Below are positions 23,749 through 30,514 of a stretch of DNA of 42,940 nucleotides, piece after piece. A program made the position numbers and the translations under genes. The notes under the pieces are model-generated. The model was not told the DNA's origin and ran no database searches. It saw only the letters and a list, made by a program, of their open reading frames with translations. Source of the stretch: a virus; the IMG/VR virus record IMGVR_UViG_3300042945_002518, positions 1-42,940 of that record. One strand, written 5' to 3'. Every line of letters begins with the position of its first letter. Position 1 is the stretch's first letter.

Positions 23749-24090
23749 TCAGTCCATGTAAGGTTCGACCATTTTTCTGCGATCTTCTTCGCTCAGTTTG
23801 AAGAACTCATGCACAAGGACGTGGAACAATACCTGAGCCTTGGGCTTCCTGCCTTGGCAAAGGTAGCCAGAGTTCCGCAGCCAATCGGTCGCTTCGTTGA
23901 AGTAATACTCCGTGCTGGGCTGCATACGCACATACATGCGTGGGCTTTCGATATCAAGCGTGCTAGGCATCTCGCCCAGCGGAAACTTTGGCTTGACCTC
24001 GGCAGGCTGCGGCAACGTAATTGCAGCCCCAGTCTCAGCGGCAAATTTTCTCATGAGTTCTAAAAGTTGAGCTTGCTCTTCAGGTGTCAT
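23749..24090 (-). CDS. Small DNA-binding regulator candidate (ribbon-helix-helix-like)
   Basis: A 113-residue protein divergent from the RecT operon. The ATG at 24090 has GGGG eight bases upstream; a GTG at 24120 would add ten residues. The C-terminal half shows strand-helix-helix order: RMYVRMQPS (51-59), a helix EYYFNEATDWLRNSG, a Gly/Lys turn, and a helix KAQVLFHVLVHEFFKL (84-99). This is compatible with a ribbon-helix-helix fold, whose repressors bind short tandem repeats. It is the only gene here with its own minus-strand promoter other than int, a typical position for a phage repressor. Its start codon overlaps one TGACACC heptad, compatible with self-control. Function is inferred and no helix-turn-helix motif is visible. 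Confidence 0.45.
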   Translation of the reverse strand: MTPEEQAQLLELMRKFAAETGAAITLPQPAEVKPKFPLGEMPSTLDIESPRMYVRMQPSTEYYFNEATDWLRNSGYLCQGRKPKAQVLFHVLVHEFFKLSEEDRRKMVEPYMD

Positions 24091-24126
24091 GCCTATGTCC
24101 CCAGAAATTTTGTTTGTCACAACTTA

Positions 24127-24156
24127 ATTATGCAACAAAAGTTACAAATAAGTCAA
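24127..24156 (-). promoter_or_regulatory. Minus-strand promoter for the regulator candidate
   Basis: Read on the minus strand, TTGACT (24156-24151), 18-base spacer, CATAAT (24132-24127). It lies back to back with the plus-strand RecT promoter at 24180, giving a divergent control region with the heptad operator on the RecT side. Confidence 0.45.
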
Positions 24157-24179
24157 TTGCCATAAATCTTACAGCAGGG

Positions 24180-24208
24180 TTGACAGGTCTGGTTGTGACG
24201 GATAGACT
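24180..24208 (+). promoter_or_regulatory. Promoter of the RecT/ThyX operon
   Basis: TTGACA (24180-24185), 17 bases, TAGACT (24203-24208), followed by the inverted heptad operator and a GATAGGAG ribosome binding site. It heads the operon ending with the gene at 27426. Confidence 0.7.
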
Positions 24209-24210
24209 TC

Positions 24211-24225
24211 TGGTGTCTGTTGTCA
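24211..24225 (-). promoter_or_regulatory. Tandem heptad operator on the minus strand, 14/15
   Basis: TGGTGTCTGTTGTCA on the plus strand is the complement of TGACAACAGACACCA, one mismatch to consensus, placed at the predicted transcription start of the RecT operon. It shows that orientation is not important. Confidence 0.6.
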
Positions 24226-24261
24226 CTGTGACAAACCGAGGAGCCGATAGGAGTGAGTGCG

Positions 24262-25143
24262 ATGAGTGCGAATCTTCCAGATAAATCCATTAAATACAAT
24301 TCGCTTGCCGAGATCTCGCAGGTTGCCAATTGGGCGGTCAAATCCGGCCTGTTTGGTGTCAGGTCTGCGGATGAGGCTGCCGTAAAAATCTTGTATGGCG
24401 TCGAAATGGGCCTGCCCACGTTTCAGGCGTTGACTTCGCTCAACCTGATTCAGGGCAAAGTCACCATGGCCGCTAATCTGATGGCGTCGCTGATCAAGCG
24501 GAGTGGCCGTTACAACTATGTGATTCGGACTTGGGATGAAACTGAGTGCGTGATTGACTTCAGTGACAACGGCCAAGCAGCCGGATCATCGTCGTTTACA
24601 ATGGCCGACGCCAAGCGTGCCGGTCTGGTCAGGGGCGGCGGCGGTTGGGATAAGTATCCGAAAGCGATGCTCTTTGCCCGGGCGATCTCGCAGGGGGCAA
24701 GAGCCTACTGTGCAGACGTTTTCTGCGGACCAGTTTATGACCCGGAAGAATTGACCCCAGACACCAGAAATGGCGATGTCAAGCCTGAGGTTGTCAGTGT
24801 GCCGGTGGCTGAGGCACCCACGCCTGAGCTGTCACGTTTTGCGGTTCTGCCTGCCCCAGTGGAGAAGCAGGTGCATCCACTGAAGATTGAGCTGTCGAGC
24901 TACTTTGGGTCTGACAAGCAGGCCATCAAGAACGCGGTGGTGAAGATCTATGAGGTGGCAGCCCGTAACGGGCTTGTTGATGGATCGACAGTTGACGAGA
25001 AGGTCATGTATGCGGAGCTTGTCGGGGTCATTGATCGTGGCAAGCTGAGCATAGAGGATGTCCGCCTGATCATCAGCAGCGACGACGCGATGGTCGTTGA
25101 GGAAGTGGAGGAAGCCGATGCCGCTGACACTGGGGCTGAGTAA
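24262..25143 (+). CDS. RecT-like single-strand annealing recombinase
   Basis: A 293-residue protein. The ATG at 24262 sits eight bases behind GATAGGAG; a GTG nine bases upstream overlaps the ribosome binding site. RecT-family signatures are visible: GVEMGLPTFQALTSLNLIQGKVTMAANLMASLIKRSG in the N-terminal half, then FTMADAKRAGL, WDKYPKAMLFARAISQGAR and a Cys-containing CADVFCGPVYDPEEL. It anneals complementary single strands in phage recombination and replication. A near-consensus heptad (24752-24766) lies inside the coding sequence. The C-terminal 100 residues are acidic and probably recruit partners. A dedicated exonuclease partner is not obvious. Confidence 0.8.
   Translation: MSANLPDKSIKYNSLAEISQVANWAVKSGLFGVRSADEAAVKILYGVEMGLPTFQALTSLNLIQGKVTMAANLMASLIKRSGRYNYVIRTWDETECVIDFSDNGQAAGSSSFTMADAKRAGLVRGGGGWDKYPKAMLFARAISQGARAYCADVFCGPVYDPEELTPDTRNGDVKPEVVSVPVAEAPTPELSRFAVLPAPVEKQVHPLKIELSSYFGSDKQAIKNAVVKIYEVAARNGLVDGSTVDEKVMYAELVGVIDRGKLSIEDVRLIISSDDAMVVEEVEEADAADTGAE
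24752..24766 (+). promoter_or_regulatory. Near-consensus heptad pair inside the RecT gene
   Basis: TGACCCCAGACACCA, 14/15 match. Unlike the others it is intragenic and has no promoter. It could act as a roadblock ('stoperator') or be chance. Confidence 0.4.
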
Positions 25144-25444
25144 AAAAGAGTACATCGACCTGAAGCGTAATGGCGAAAGGATTCGCCTTACGTTTAACAA
25201 GTTTTCCAAGAATAGTCCGAGTCTGACAATTGAATGTGATGGGGGGTGGTCGATTGAACGCATTAGCGGACGAAGAGGAACGGATCGAGGATTTTCTAAG
25301 GAAAGCAATGCCGGTCTTGGGCTTTCGCGTGTTCGTCAACTTGCGAACCGAAGAGGGAAGACTACTCACAAGGACGTTCCACCACGGGATAAGAAAAGCC
25401 CGCCCAAGCCTGACAGAAAGCGAGGCGATGGAGATCGTCTATGA
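25118..25444 (+). CDS. Small protein (CsrA-like pattern possible) with long 3' overlap
   Basis: The ATG at 25118 lies inside the end of the recT gene. The first about 55 residues look genuine: PLTLGLSKKEYIDLKRNGER, IRLTFNKF, PSLTIECDGGWSIERI, a strand-rich pattern that loosely resembles CsrA-type RNA-binding proteins. The remaining half is read out of frame through the next gene and is basic and Pro/Lys-rich. A downstream TTG gene starts at 25254, so the overlap is about 190 bases. The assignment to CsrA is weak. Confidence 0.4.
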   Translation: MPLTLGLSKKEYIDLKRNGERIRLTFNKFSKNSPSLTIECDGGWSIERISGRRGTDRGFSKESNAGLGLSRVRQLANRRGKTTHKDVPPRDKKSPPKPDRKRGDGDRL

Positions 25445-25919
25445 CTTGGCCACTTCTGGCGAAAGCTATGCGTGGCCGGACAAGTTTGCGAGAGGCTTTT
25501 TTACAGCTCTCAGGTCGAAGGTTGGTATGCCTGTAGGAGCGGCTGCCGTTAAGCCGCTTCAAGATTTCACGGACTCGAAATCTTGCGAGGTGTGCGATGG
25601 ACAAGGGATTGCGATACTGCCGAAAATGTATGGGCCGGGATCGGCGGCCTGCGTCTGCAAGAAAGGAAGATTTTACTTTTCTTGCTGGATCAAAGATAAT
25701 CCGAGAATTGTGGATCTTGAGCTCTACCCTCATGTTGTTGAGCACATCATCAGGGAACAGCAGCCTGCCGCAGCTCTTCCGGCTGGAACGCCTGCAGAGC
25801 TCATCAGGTATTTCAAAACACGACTGGGGGGAAGTGATGACAGACCAGATACTTTTCCGGGAGATAGCCAGACAAAAGGCGTTGGAGTGGAAAATCAACA
25901 TCGACGGCATGCCTCATAG
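25254..25919 (+). CDS. Zinc-finger protein of unknown function in recombination operon
   Basis: A 221-residue protein. The best start is TTG at 25254, with GGGGGGTGG upstream; other in-frame starts lie at 25230 and 25239. A four-Cys metal site is visible, CEVCDGQG near residue 112 and CVCKKGRF about 22 residues later, a pattern like DnaJ-type or ribbon zinc fingers. The region before it contains LRTEEGRLLTRTFHHG and a helical PDKFARGFFTAL block. It sits between RecT and ThyX genes, so a DNA-replication or repair role is plausible. No family is recognised. Confidence 0.55.
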   Translation: MNALADEEERIEDFLRKAMPVLGFRVFVNLRTEEGRLLTRTFHHGIRKARPSLTESEAMEIVYDLATSGESYAWPDKFARGFFTALRSKVGMPVGAAAVKPLQDFTDSKSCEVCDGQGIAILPKMYGPGSAACVCKKGRFYFSCWIKDNPRIVDLELYPHVVEHIIREQQPAAALPAGTPAELIRYFKTRLGGSDDRPDTFPGDSQTKGVGVENQHRRHAS

Positions 25920-26124
25920 TGATGAGGCGTATCATGTGAAAAACCATGTCGTGCGTGATTATTGTTCTGCCTGTCGCATTGATGATCTGTCTCACTCGGA
26001 ACACATGAGGATGTGCGAGCTCGCCGCCGAGGTGATCGTCAAATTTTCACCAGTCAAAGACAAGCTGCCTTCGGCGGAGGAGCTTGGCAACTTTTTCAAG
26101 GCGATAGAGTTTGAATCTCACTAA
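25837..26124 (+). CDS. Hypothetical 95-residue protein
   Basis: The ATG at 25837 follows GGGGGGAAGTG, a strong ribosome binding site, and overlaps the previous gene by 83 bases in another frame. The sequence is helical with two Cys (DYCSACRIDD) and several His (SDEAYHVKNHVV, SHSEHMRM), which could bind metal. It ends shortly after the ThyX start. No family is recognised. Confidence 0.5.
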   Translation: MTDQILFREIARQKALEWKINIDGMPHSDEAYHVKNHVVRDYCSACRIDDLSHSEHMRMCELAAEVIVKFSPVKDKLPSAEELGNFFKAIEFESH

Positions 26125-27112
26125 AGCTGAAGTCATCTGCGATTCTGTCAACCCGCTGGGCAACCGGCTGATCACGCTCGAGCTGGTTTATCCGAGGATT
26201 GTGCACGCAGAGGTCATGAGTTATTGCAGCTTTGCCAGAAACGCCAACAGTAGCCGGGCCATGACGCCCGGCTCTGTCATTCAACAGGTGAGGGACGAGG
26301 GCTTCGTGCCTGAAGTCTGGCGTAAGGCAGATGTGAGAGGGATGATCCCCAAAGGCAAGCTCGACCCGCTGGCAGCAGCCAAAGCAGAGACAATCTGGCG
26401 AGAAGCACTGGCTGACGCTACGAAGCACGCCAAGCGGCTTGACGACCTGAAGGTGGCCCGTGAGCTCACCAACCGGATACTTGAGCCTTTTGCGTGGATA
26501 AAAACGCTGGTGACGGCTTCTTGGCCGAATCTGGCCAACTTCCTGCATCAGCGAATCTCCAGAGAGGCACAGCAGGAGATCAGGGTGCTGGCGGAAGCGG
26601 TCGGCAATGCGATTCACATGAGCAAGCCGGTGGAGCTTGGCAAATCGGGCTGGCACATACCTTACACGAAGATTGACGAGATTGACGACAAGAAGCGGCT
26701 GATGTTGTCAGTGGCCCGTTGTGCCAGAATCAGCTATCGCACGCCACGGTCGATCAACTGGAGTGAAAAGCAGGTAGAGGACGCCGATATTCAGCTTGCG
26801 ATGCGGCTGCAAAGAGACGCCCACTGGTCGCCGTTTGAGCATCAGGCGTTGAGCTGGATACCCGCCGAGTATCGGAACGATCACGACGAGGCGGTTCCCT
26901 ACAAGCTGCGTGGCAAGTTTCAGGATGGCTGGGTGCAGTACAGAAAGACAATATCCGGCGAGTGCTTTACCGATTACAATCTGAACCGGTTTGGCAACGG
27001 TAAGCAGGCCAAAGAGCAGCCACAAAACGATAGGAGCAGTGTTACATGGGCATCGTTTTCAACGGAGTTGTCGAAGTTTCTGGAGAAAACATTGAATACA
27101 CCGGAACCCTGA
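26111..27112 (+). CDS. thyX: Flavin-dependent thymidylate synthase ThyX
   Basis: A 333-residue protein with a TTG start overlapping the preceding gene end. The ThyX signature lies at residues 33-50 in the form HAEVMSYCSFARNANSSRAM (variant of R-H-R-x-x-S-x-N-x-x-S-x-R). Downstream LTNRILEPFAWIKTLVTASW, NFLHQRISREAQQEIRVLA and GWHIPY match the FAD/dUMP-binding core of phage ThyX. It converts dUMP to dTMP using methylenetetrahydrofolate and FAD. The extra C-terminal region (about 200-333) is typical for longer phage versions. Provides nucleotides for replication. Confidence 0.8.
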   Translation: MNLTKAEVICDSVNPLGNRLITLELVYPRIVHAEVMSYCSFARNANSSRAMTPGSVIQQVRDEGFVPEVWRKADVRGMIPKGKLDPLAAAKAETIWREALADATKHAKRLDDLKVARELTNRILEPFAWIKTLVTASWPNLANFLHQRISREAQQEIRVLAEAVGNAIHMSKPVELGKSGWHIPYTKIDEIDDKKRLMLSVARCARISYRTPRSINWSEKQVEDADIQLAMRLQRDAHWSPFEHQALSWIPAEYRNDHDEAVPYKLRGKFQDGWVQYRKTISGECFTDYNLNRFGNGKQAKEQPQNDRSSVTWASFSTELSKFLEKTLNTPEP

Positions 27113-27426
27113 TCAACTTCTTTTACAGCCGCAAAGAATTTGGTGTCAAAGCAGCCGAACGTCTGGTCATTGACTGTATTGAAAAAGACACCGCTTCCAT
27201 GACGGAGGTAAATCAGTGGGTGATGATCTATGAGGATGGCCGCCGCAAAACGCACACGGTCGTTTTTTACTGCATCCGTAACGAATATTCAGAAACGCCT
27301 GACTTTCTAATCATCACCATACCCACGAAAAGCTGGGAGTCGGGCAATGATATTTCTGCTGCCCTCAACTGTAACAATGGGTCTGGCGAAGAAAAAACTT
27401 ATTGGCAGAACCCTGAGCTGAACTGA
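27046..27426 (+). CDS. Hypothetical 126-residue protein
   Basis: The ATG at 27046 sits behind GATAGGAG inside the ThyX gene (67-base overlap). The sequence is beta-rich (FNGVVEVSGENIEYTGTLIN, QWVMIYEDGRRKTHTVVFYC) with a mixed C-terminal part. No motif is recognised. It closes the RecT/ThyX operon, and the next promoter begins 46 bases later. It may be a small accessory protein. Confidence 0.5.
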   Translation: MGIVFNGVVEVSGENIEYTGTLINFFYSRKEFGVKAAERLVIDCIEKDTASMTEVNQWVMIYEDGRRKTHTVVFYCIRNEYSETPDFLIITIPTKSWESGNDISAALNCNNGSGEEKTYWQNPELN

Positions 27427-27464
27427 CACCAGATCAGCAAAATAAATTAGAAAAATTTTTGTTT

Positions 27465-27480
27465 TGGTGTATTGACACCA
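27465..27480. promoter_or_regulatory. Inverted heptad operator
   Basis: TGGTGT-ATTG-ACACCA is a perfect 6+6 inverted repeat that overlaps the -35 box of the next promoter. A second TGACACCAGA half site lies at 27424-27433, overlapping the stop codon. Confidence 0.6.
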
Positions 27481-27500
27481 TATAGCAGTTGCCATATATT
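27472..27500 (+). promoter_or_regulatory. Promoter of the DUF932 gene
   Basis: TTGACA (27472-27477), 17 bases, TATATT (27495-27500). The leader after it has the hairpin CGGCA/TGCCG (27511-27529) and the ribosome binding site GATAGGAG (27541-27548). Confidence 0.75.
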
Positions 27501-27555
27501 TCTATTACACGGCAGGAATGACTTGCCGGAAATTTTTCCCGATAGGAGACGACTG

Positions 27556-28356
27556 ATGGGTACAGCAAATCTGATGGTTCATGCTGGTGGCCGTTATGTT
27601 GAGCGTGACGAGCTTTTGATGGTGCCCTGCCCTGAGCCGACCCGGACGTGGAAGCCTGTGGATCACTTCACGGTGGCCACGAGCGTGATTCACCTGATGC
27701 AGATGGGTGGTTATGGGATTAAGCGGGAGAAGTGGGCTTTGAGTGGCCCGGGCAACGAGCGGATGTTTGGCGTGCTGGATATGGAGTGCGACCTGAACGG
27801 TCGTGACATTACGCTGGCCGTTGGTGTCCGCAACAGTGTTGACAAGACGTTCCCGCTTGGTTTCTGTGCAGGCAACCGTGTGTTTGTGTGTGACAACCTT
27901 GCTTTCAGTGCCGAGCTGATGGTCAAGAAGAAGCACATGAAAAACGGCTTCAGCAACTTCACGGTATCCATTTCAAAGGCGGTGGCATCGCTTGAGGGCT
28001 TTGTGCAGGCCGAGAAAGCCCGGATTCAGCGATGGCAGGGCACAAAGATTTCACGGCTTCAGCGTGATCACGTCATTCTGAAGGCTTTGGAGTCAGACGT
28101 ATTTCCCAAGACGCTGATGGTGGACGTGTTTCGCGAGCAGGTAAACCCGCAGTATGCCGAGTTTCGCGATGGCACGGCTTTTGGTTTGTTTAACAACTTC
28201 ACAACGGCCATGAGACCTCGGGCAGTGCGATTGCCTCATGAGCATAGCATGGCCACGCAGAAGCTCACATCGATCATTGAGGATGTCGTTTTCGACCTCC
28301 GGCCTGATCAGTACCGCATTACAACCCCGTCCGCAACTGAAACCGTATCGGAGTAA
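27556..28356 (+). CDS. DUF932-family protein
   Basis: A 266-residue protein. The ATG at 27556 is seven bases behind GATAGGAG. The DUF932 core appears as GYGIKREKWALSG, LAVGVRNSVDKTFPLGFCAG and NRVFVCDNLAFSAE, including the conserved R-N-S-x-D and V-C-x-N-L. The family is widespread on phages and plasmids and is often called plasmid/phage-like protein. Its biochemical role is not settled; anti-defence and DNA replication roles have been considered. It forms the first gene of a promoter-headed unit with the next small gene. Confidence 0.75.
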   Translation: MGTANLMVHAGGRYVERDELLMVPCPEPTRTWKPVDHFTVATSVIHLMQMGGYGIKREKWALSGPGNERMFGVLDMECDLNGRDITLAVGVRNSVDKTFPLGFCAGNRVFVCDNLAFSAELMVKKKHMKNGFSNFTVSISKAVASLEGFVQAEKARIQRWQGTKISRLQRDHVILKALESDVFPKTLMVDVFREQVNPQYAEFRDGTAFGLFNNFTTAMRPRAVRLPHEHSMATQKLTSIIEDVVFDLRPDQYRITTPSATETVSE

Positions 28357-28361
28357 CAAGC

Positions 28362-28622
28362 ATGAGTGCAGACGCAAAAGATATCGACTTTGAACTGACA
28401 CCAATCGAAATCAGTAGTGACCTGCCCAGTGTTTCACACTGGCAGGAGTCGAGAAGGGAGATTGAACAGGTGAAGCATGAACTTAACGCCTATTCTCAGA
28501 GGATAGCCTGCCTGATTGACCGGGGCTATAACGGGGCTGCTCACACGAGGCTCCAGAGTGCCGAGCATGCACTGAGGGAAGCAGTAATGCAGCTTCACAT
28601 TGCGTCAGGTATAATGCTATGA
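28362..28622 (+). CDS. Hypothetical 86-residue protein
   Basis: It starts five bases after the DUF932 stop with a weak GGAGTAACAAG ribosome binding region. The N-terminal third is acidic (DIDFELTPIEISSDLPS) and the rest forms charged helices (SRREIEQVKHELNAYSQRIA, LQSAEHALREAVMQLHIA). It is likely cotranscribed with DUF932. No family is recognised. Confidence 0.5.
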   Translation: MSADAKDIDFELTPIEISSDLPSVSHWQESRREIEQVKHELNAYSQRIACLIDRGYNGAAHTRLQSAEHALREAVMQLHIASGIML

Positions 28623-28638
28623 CGAAGGCAAAAAATAA

Positions 28639-28659
28639 ACCCCCCAGTCCATGGGGGGT
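28639..28659 (+). promoter_or_regulatory. Very stable leader hairpin
   Basis: ACCCCCC (28639-28645) and GGGGGGT (28653-28659), loop AGTCCAT. There is no T-run, so it is not a normal terminator. It sits just upstream of a GATAGGAG ribosome binding site and a 12-codon frame, and may control access to that site or stabilise the mRNA. Confidence 0.55.
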
Positions 28660-28678
28660 ACACGATAGGAGAAAGTTG

Positions 28679-28717
28679 ATGAAATCAACCATCTTCAATA
28701 GTAAGGGTAACAGATAA
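28679..28717 (+). CDS. 12-codon leader ORF with strong ribosome binding site
   Basis: ATG at 28679 sits eight bases behind GATAGGAG, the best ribosome binding site type in this phage, and reads MKSTIFNSKGNR before TAA. The next gene (28721) begins three bases after it and has no ribosome binding site of its own except GTAAGGGTAA within this frame. Translational coupling through this peptide, or a leader-peptide control, is suggested. Confidence 0.5.
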   Translation: MKSTIFNSKGNR

Positions 28718-28720
28718 ACC

Positions 28721-29023
28721 ATGAATGTCAATAGTTCAAACGCAGCTTTCAGGCTTTTATATCTGGCAGAGGGGGAGTGGCAAAACGGCATTCCTCTTGG
28801 CCTCACAGAAAGCGGCTCGCCTGATGGGCGTGATATCCCGCAAGACACTGAGGAAATCGCTTATAGGCAAGCCTGCGATTATCTCGATAGCCTCACGGAA
28901 GCTGAAGTGAAGCGAGTCAAATGGATTGGGGTCAGGTCGTACATGGTTGGCGATGATGGAACTGGCGAGTCAACAGGCAGGCCCAGACTGATTAATCCTG
29001 AAACGCAGGACTGGATCGACTAA
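28721..29023 (+). CDS. Hypothetical 100-residue protein
   Basis: It follows the 12-codon leader ORF by three bases. The protein is acidic and Gly-rich in the centre (LTESGSPDGRDIPQDTEEIA), with a C-terminal VKWIGVRSYMVGDDGTGE. No motif is recognised. Weak own ribosome binding and strong coupling context suggest regulated translation. Confidence 0.5.
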   Translation: MNVNSSNAAFRLLYLAEGEWQNGIPLGLTESGSPDGRDIPQDTEEIAYRQACDYLDSLTEAEVKRVKWIGVRSYMVGDDGTGESTGRPRLINPETQDWID

Positions 29024-29046
29024 ACAATCACATAGGAGAAAGACAA

Positions 29047-29319
29047 ATGGCAAAATGGAAAGCACCTCTGACGCATGATGCCGCTAAAAAGCGGTTTGCC
29101 GATGCCCTGAACGACGCAATGAGCGGATTCTTTGGAACGCCTAGCGATGGGGCTTTCGCCTCAATCGTTGATGAGTGCGAGGGCACGTTTAATGACTTGC
29201 GGGAAGATGGGGAGTCGGTCACTTCAGCCCGGGAGTCAACTAACAGCCAGTTCTGGGAGTCTCTTAGAGAGGGCATTGAAAGTGCGATTGAAGAGTCTCT
29301 TGACGGCCTTTTTGACTGA
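29047..29319 (+). CDS. Hypothetical 90-residue acidic protein
   Basis: The ATG at 29047 is preceded by ATAGGAG eleven bases upstream. The protein is rich in Glu, Asp and Ser (SIVDECEGTFNDLREDGESV, ESAIEESLDGLFD) with helices and an N-terminal basic patch (AKWKAPLTHDAAKKRF). No family is recognised. Acidic small early phage proteins often inhibit host factors, but this is only analogy. Confidence 0.5.
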   Translation: MAKWKAPLTHDAAKKRFADALNDAMSGFFGTPSDGAFASIVDECEGTFNDLREDGESVTSARESTNSQFWESLREGIESAIEESLDGLFD

Positions 29320-29356
29320 TCAGTAAGCTCCCCAAAAACTCAAAAAACCAAAAATA

Positions 29357-29410
29357 GTGCGTACCGTGTGTTGTTGTGATTAGTTCACGCACACACGGTC
29401 GCACGCTTTT
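29357..29410 (+). terminator. Long imperfect hairpin, terminator-like
   Basis: GTGC (29357-29360) plus ACCGTGTG (29363-29370) pair with CACACGGT (29392-29399) plus GCAC (29401-29404). An inner GTGA/TCAC helix (29376-29379 and 29385-29388) lies inside, and GCTTTT follows. It closes the DUF932 unit. A direct repeat ATACAGTA (29419-29426 and 29445-29452) lies in the AT-rich stretch behind it. Confidence 0.5.
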
Positions 29411-29506
29411 AATAGACAATACAGTATTAATTAAGATTTAAATACAGTAGCCCAAAGCTAGCCGTTGCTGGAACTGGTGTCAGTCAAAATTTTTTCTTGG
29501 ACACTG

Positions 29507-29535
29507 TTGACTTCTGGTGTCACTTGCCATACATT
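29507..29535 (+). promoter_or_regulatory. Promoter of the glutamine amidotransferase gene
   Basis: TTGACT (29507-29512), 17 bases, TACATT (29530-29535). The spacer carries an inverted TGGTGTCA heptad (29515-29522); a second, TGGTGTCAG, lies upstream at 29475. The ribosome binding site GATAGGAG is at 29584-29591. Confidence 0.75.
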
Positions 29536-29600
29536 TTTTGTGTCGGGCAGAATTGTCCGGCTGATTTCACAACTCGACTACCCGATAGGAGCTTTTGCCT

Positions 29601-30359
29601 ATGTGTTTGATTGTTCACAAGCCTGCTGGCCGTGCATTTAACCTTGACCTGATCACACAAGCCGCCAGCGTTAATCGTGATGGCTTTGGCCTTATGTGGC
29701 CTGAAGATGGCAAACTTCAGACGGTCAAGATTCTCGACATGACTCAGCTTCGGCATACTGTTGAGCTGTTTAACAAGCGGCCAGAGATTGAAGCTGGCCT
29801 GCACTTGCGATACGCCACCCACGGCACGATCAGCAATGATAATTGCCACCCGTTTTCACGCAACGGCTTTGGCCTGATGCACAACGGCATTATCTCGCAC
29901 GTCAAAACCAAAGGTGACGAGTCGGATACCCGTGCTTTCTGCCGTGCTTATGCGTGGCCTATGCTGCGACGACACGGTATCAACGTCGATACGGTTTACC
30001 AGCTGGCAAGCCTGCACGGCCCCGGTAATCGCTTATTAGTGGCTGATTCTGCCGGTAACTTTGCCAGAACCGGTGACTGGACCGAGGTTGACGGCTGCCA
30101 GTATAGCAATACCAGCTATTTTTGGAGCTCAAAGTCTTTCGCCAAGCGTGCCCGTATTGATTTTCAGCCTGACAGTATCTTGGATATGTCGTCGTGGTCA
30201 TATCACAAGATTGCACGTTACGTCAAAAATAACCCTAAGATCGTCACTGATCTGATCTACCAGTTCTTCGATGACATTATTGTCGAGGACGAGGAAACTG
30301 ACAAAAACCGGCTGTTTTTGGAAAACTGGCGGTCAACTGATGAAAAGATACCGTTCTGA
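29601..30359 (+). CDS. Class II glutamine amidotransferase-like protein
   Basis: A 252-residue protein from ATG at 29601, nine bases behind GATAGGAG. It starts Met-Cys, so Cys2 can be the N-terminal nucleophile after Met removal (Ntn hydrolase). Family motifs follow: NRDGFGLMW (25-33), GLHLRYATHG (66-75, Arg70), NCHPF, LMHNGIISH (92-100) and DESDTRAFCR (106-115). There is no synthetase or isomerase domain, so it must deliver ammonia to a separate partner; the amidoligase-like protein two genes downstream is a candidate. The C-terminus, STDEKIPF, resembles the SSB tip. Its own promoter and terminator make it a single-gene unit. Confidence 0.8.
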   Translation: MCLIVHKPAGRAFNLDLITQAASVNRDGFGLMWPEDGKLQTVKILDMTQLRHTVELFNKRPEIEAGLHLRYATHGTISNDNCHPFSRNGFGLMHNGIISHVKTKGDESDTRAFCRAYAWPMLRRHGINVDTVYQLASLHGPGNRLLVADSAGNFARTGDWTEVDGCQYSNTSYFWSSKSFAKRARIDFQPDSILDMSSWSYHKIARYVKNNPKIVTDLIYQFFDDIIVEDEETDKNRLFLENWRSTDEKIPF

Positions 30360-30373
30360 CAAGTCTGTTTTAC

Positions 30374-30398
30374 GAGGGGGCAAAAGCCCCCTTTTTTT
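30374..30398 (+). terminator. Intrinsic terminator after the amidotransferase gene
   Basis: GGGGGC/GCCCCC around an AAAA loop, followed by seven T bases (30392-30398). A clear terminator. Confidence 0.9.
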
Positions 30399-30426
30399 AT
30401 TTGTGTAAAAAATTTTATTTTGAGTA

Positions 30427-30455
30427 TTGACCTTTGCTATCTGGTGTCATATATT
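30427..30455 (+). promoter_or_regulatory. Promoter of the gene at 30515
   Basis: TTGACC (30427-30432), 17 bases, TATATT (30450-30455). An inverted TGGTGTCA heptad (30442-30449) fills the end of the spacer. The leader contains TGGCCA-ACG-TGGCCA (30465-30479), another hairpin, before AGGAG. Confidence 0.75.
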
Positions 30456-30514
30456 TCATACGACTGGCCAACGTGGCCAGCAGGACAATTCGGAACTAAC
30501 GAGGAGAAAGCGAT

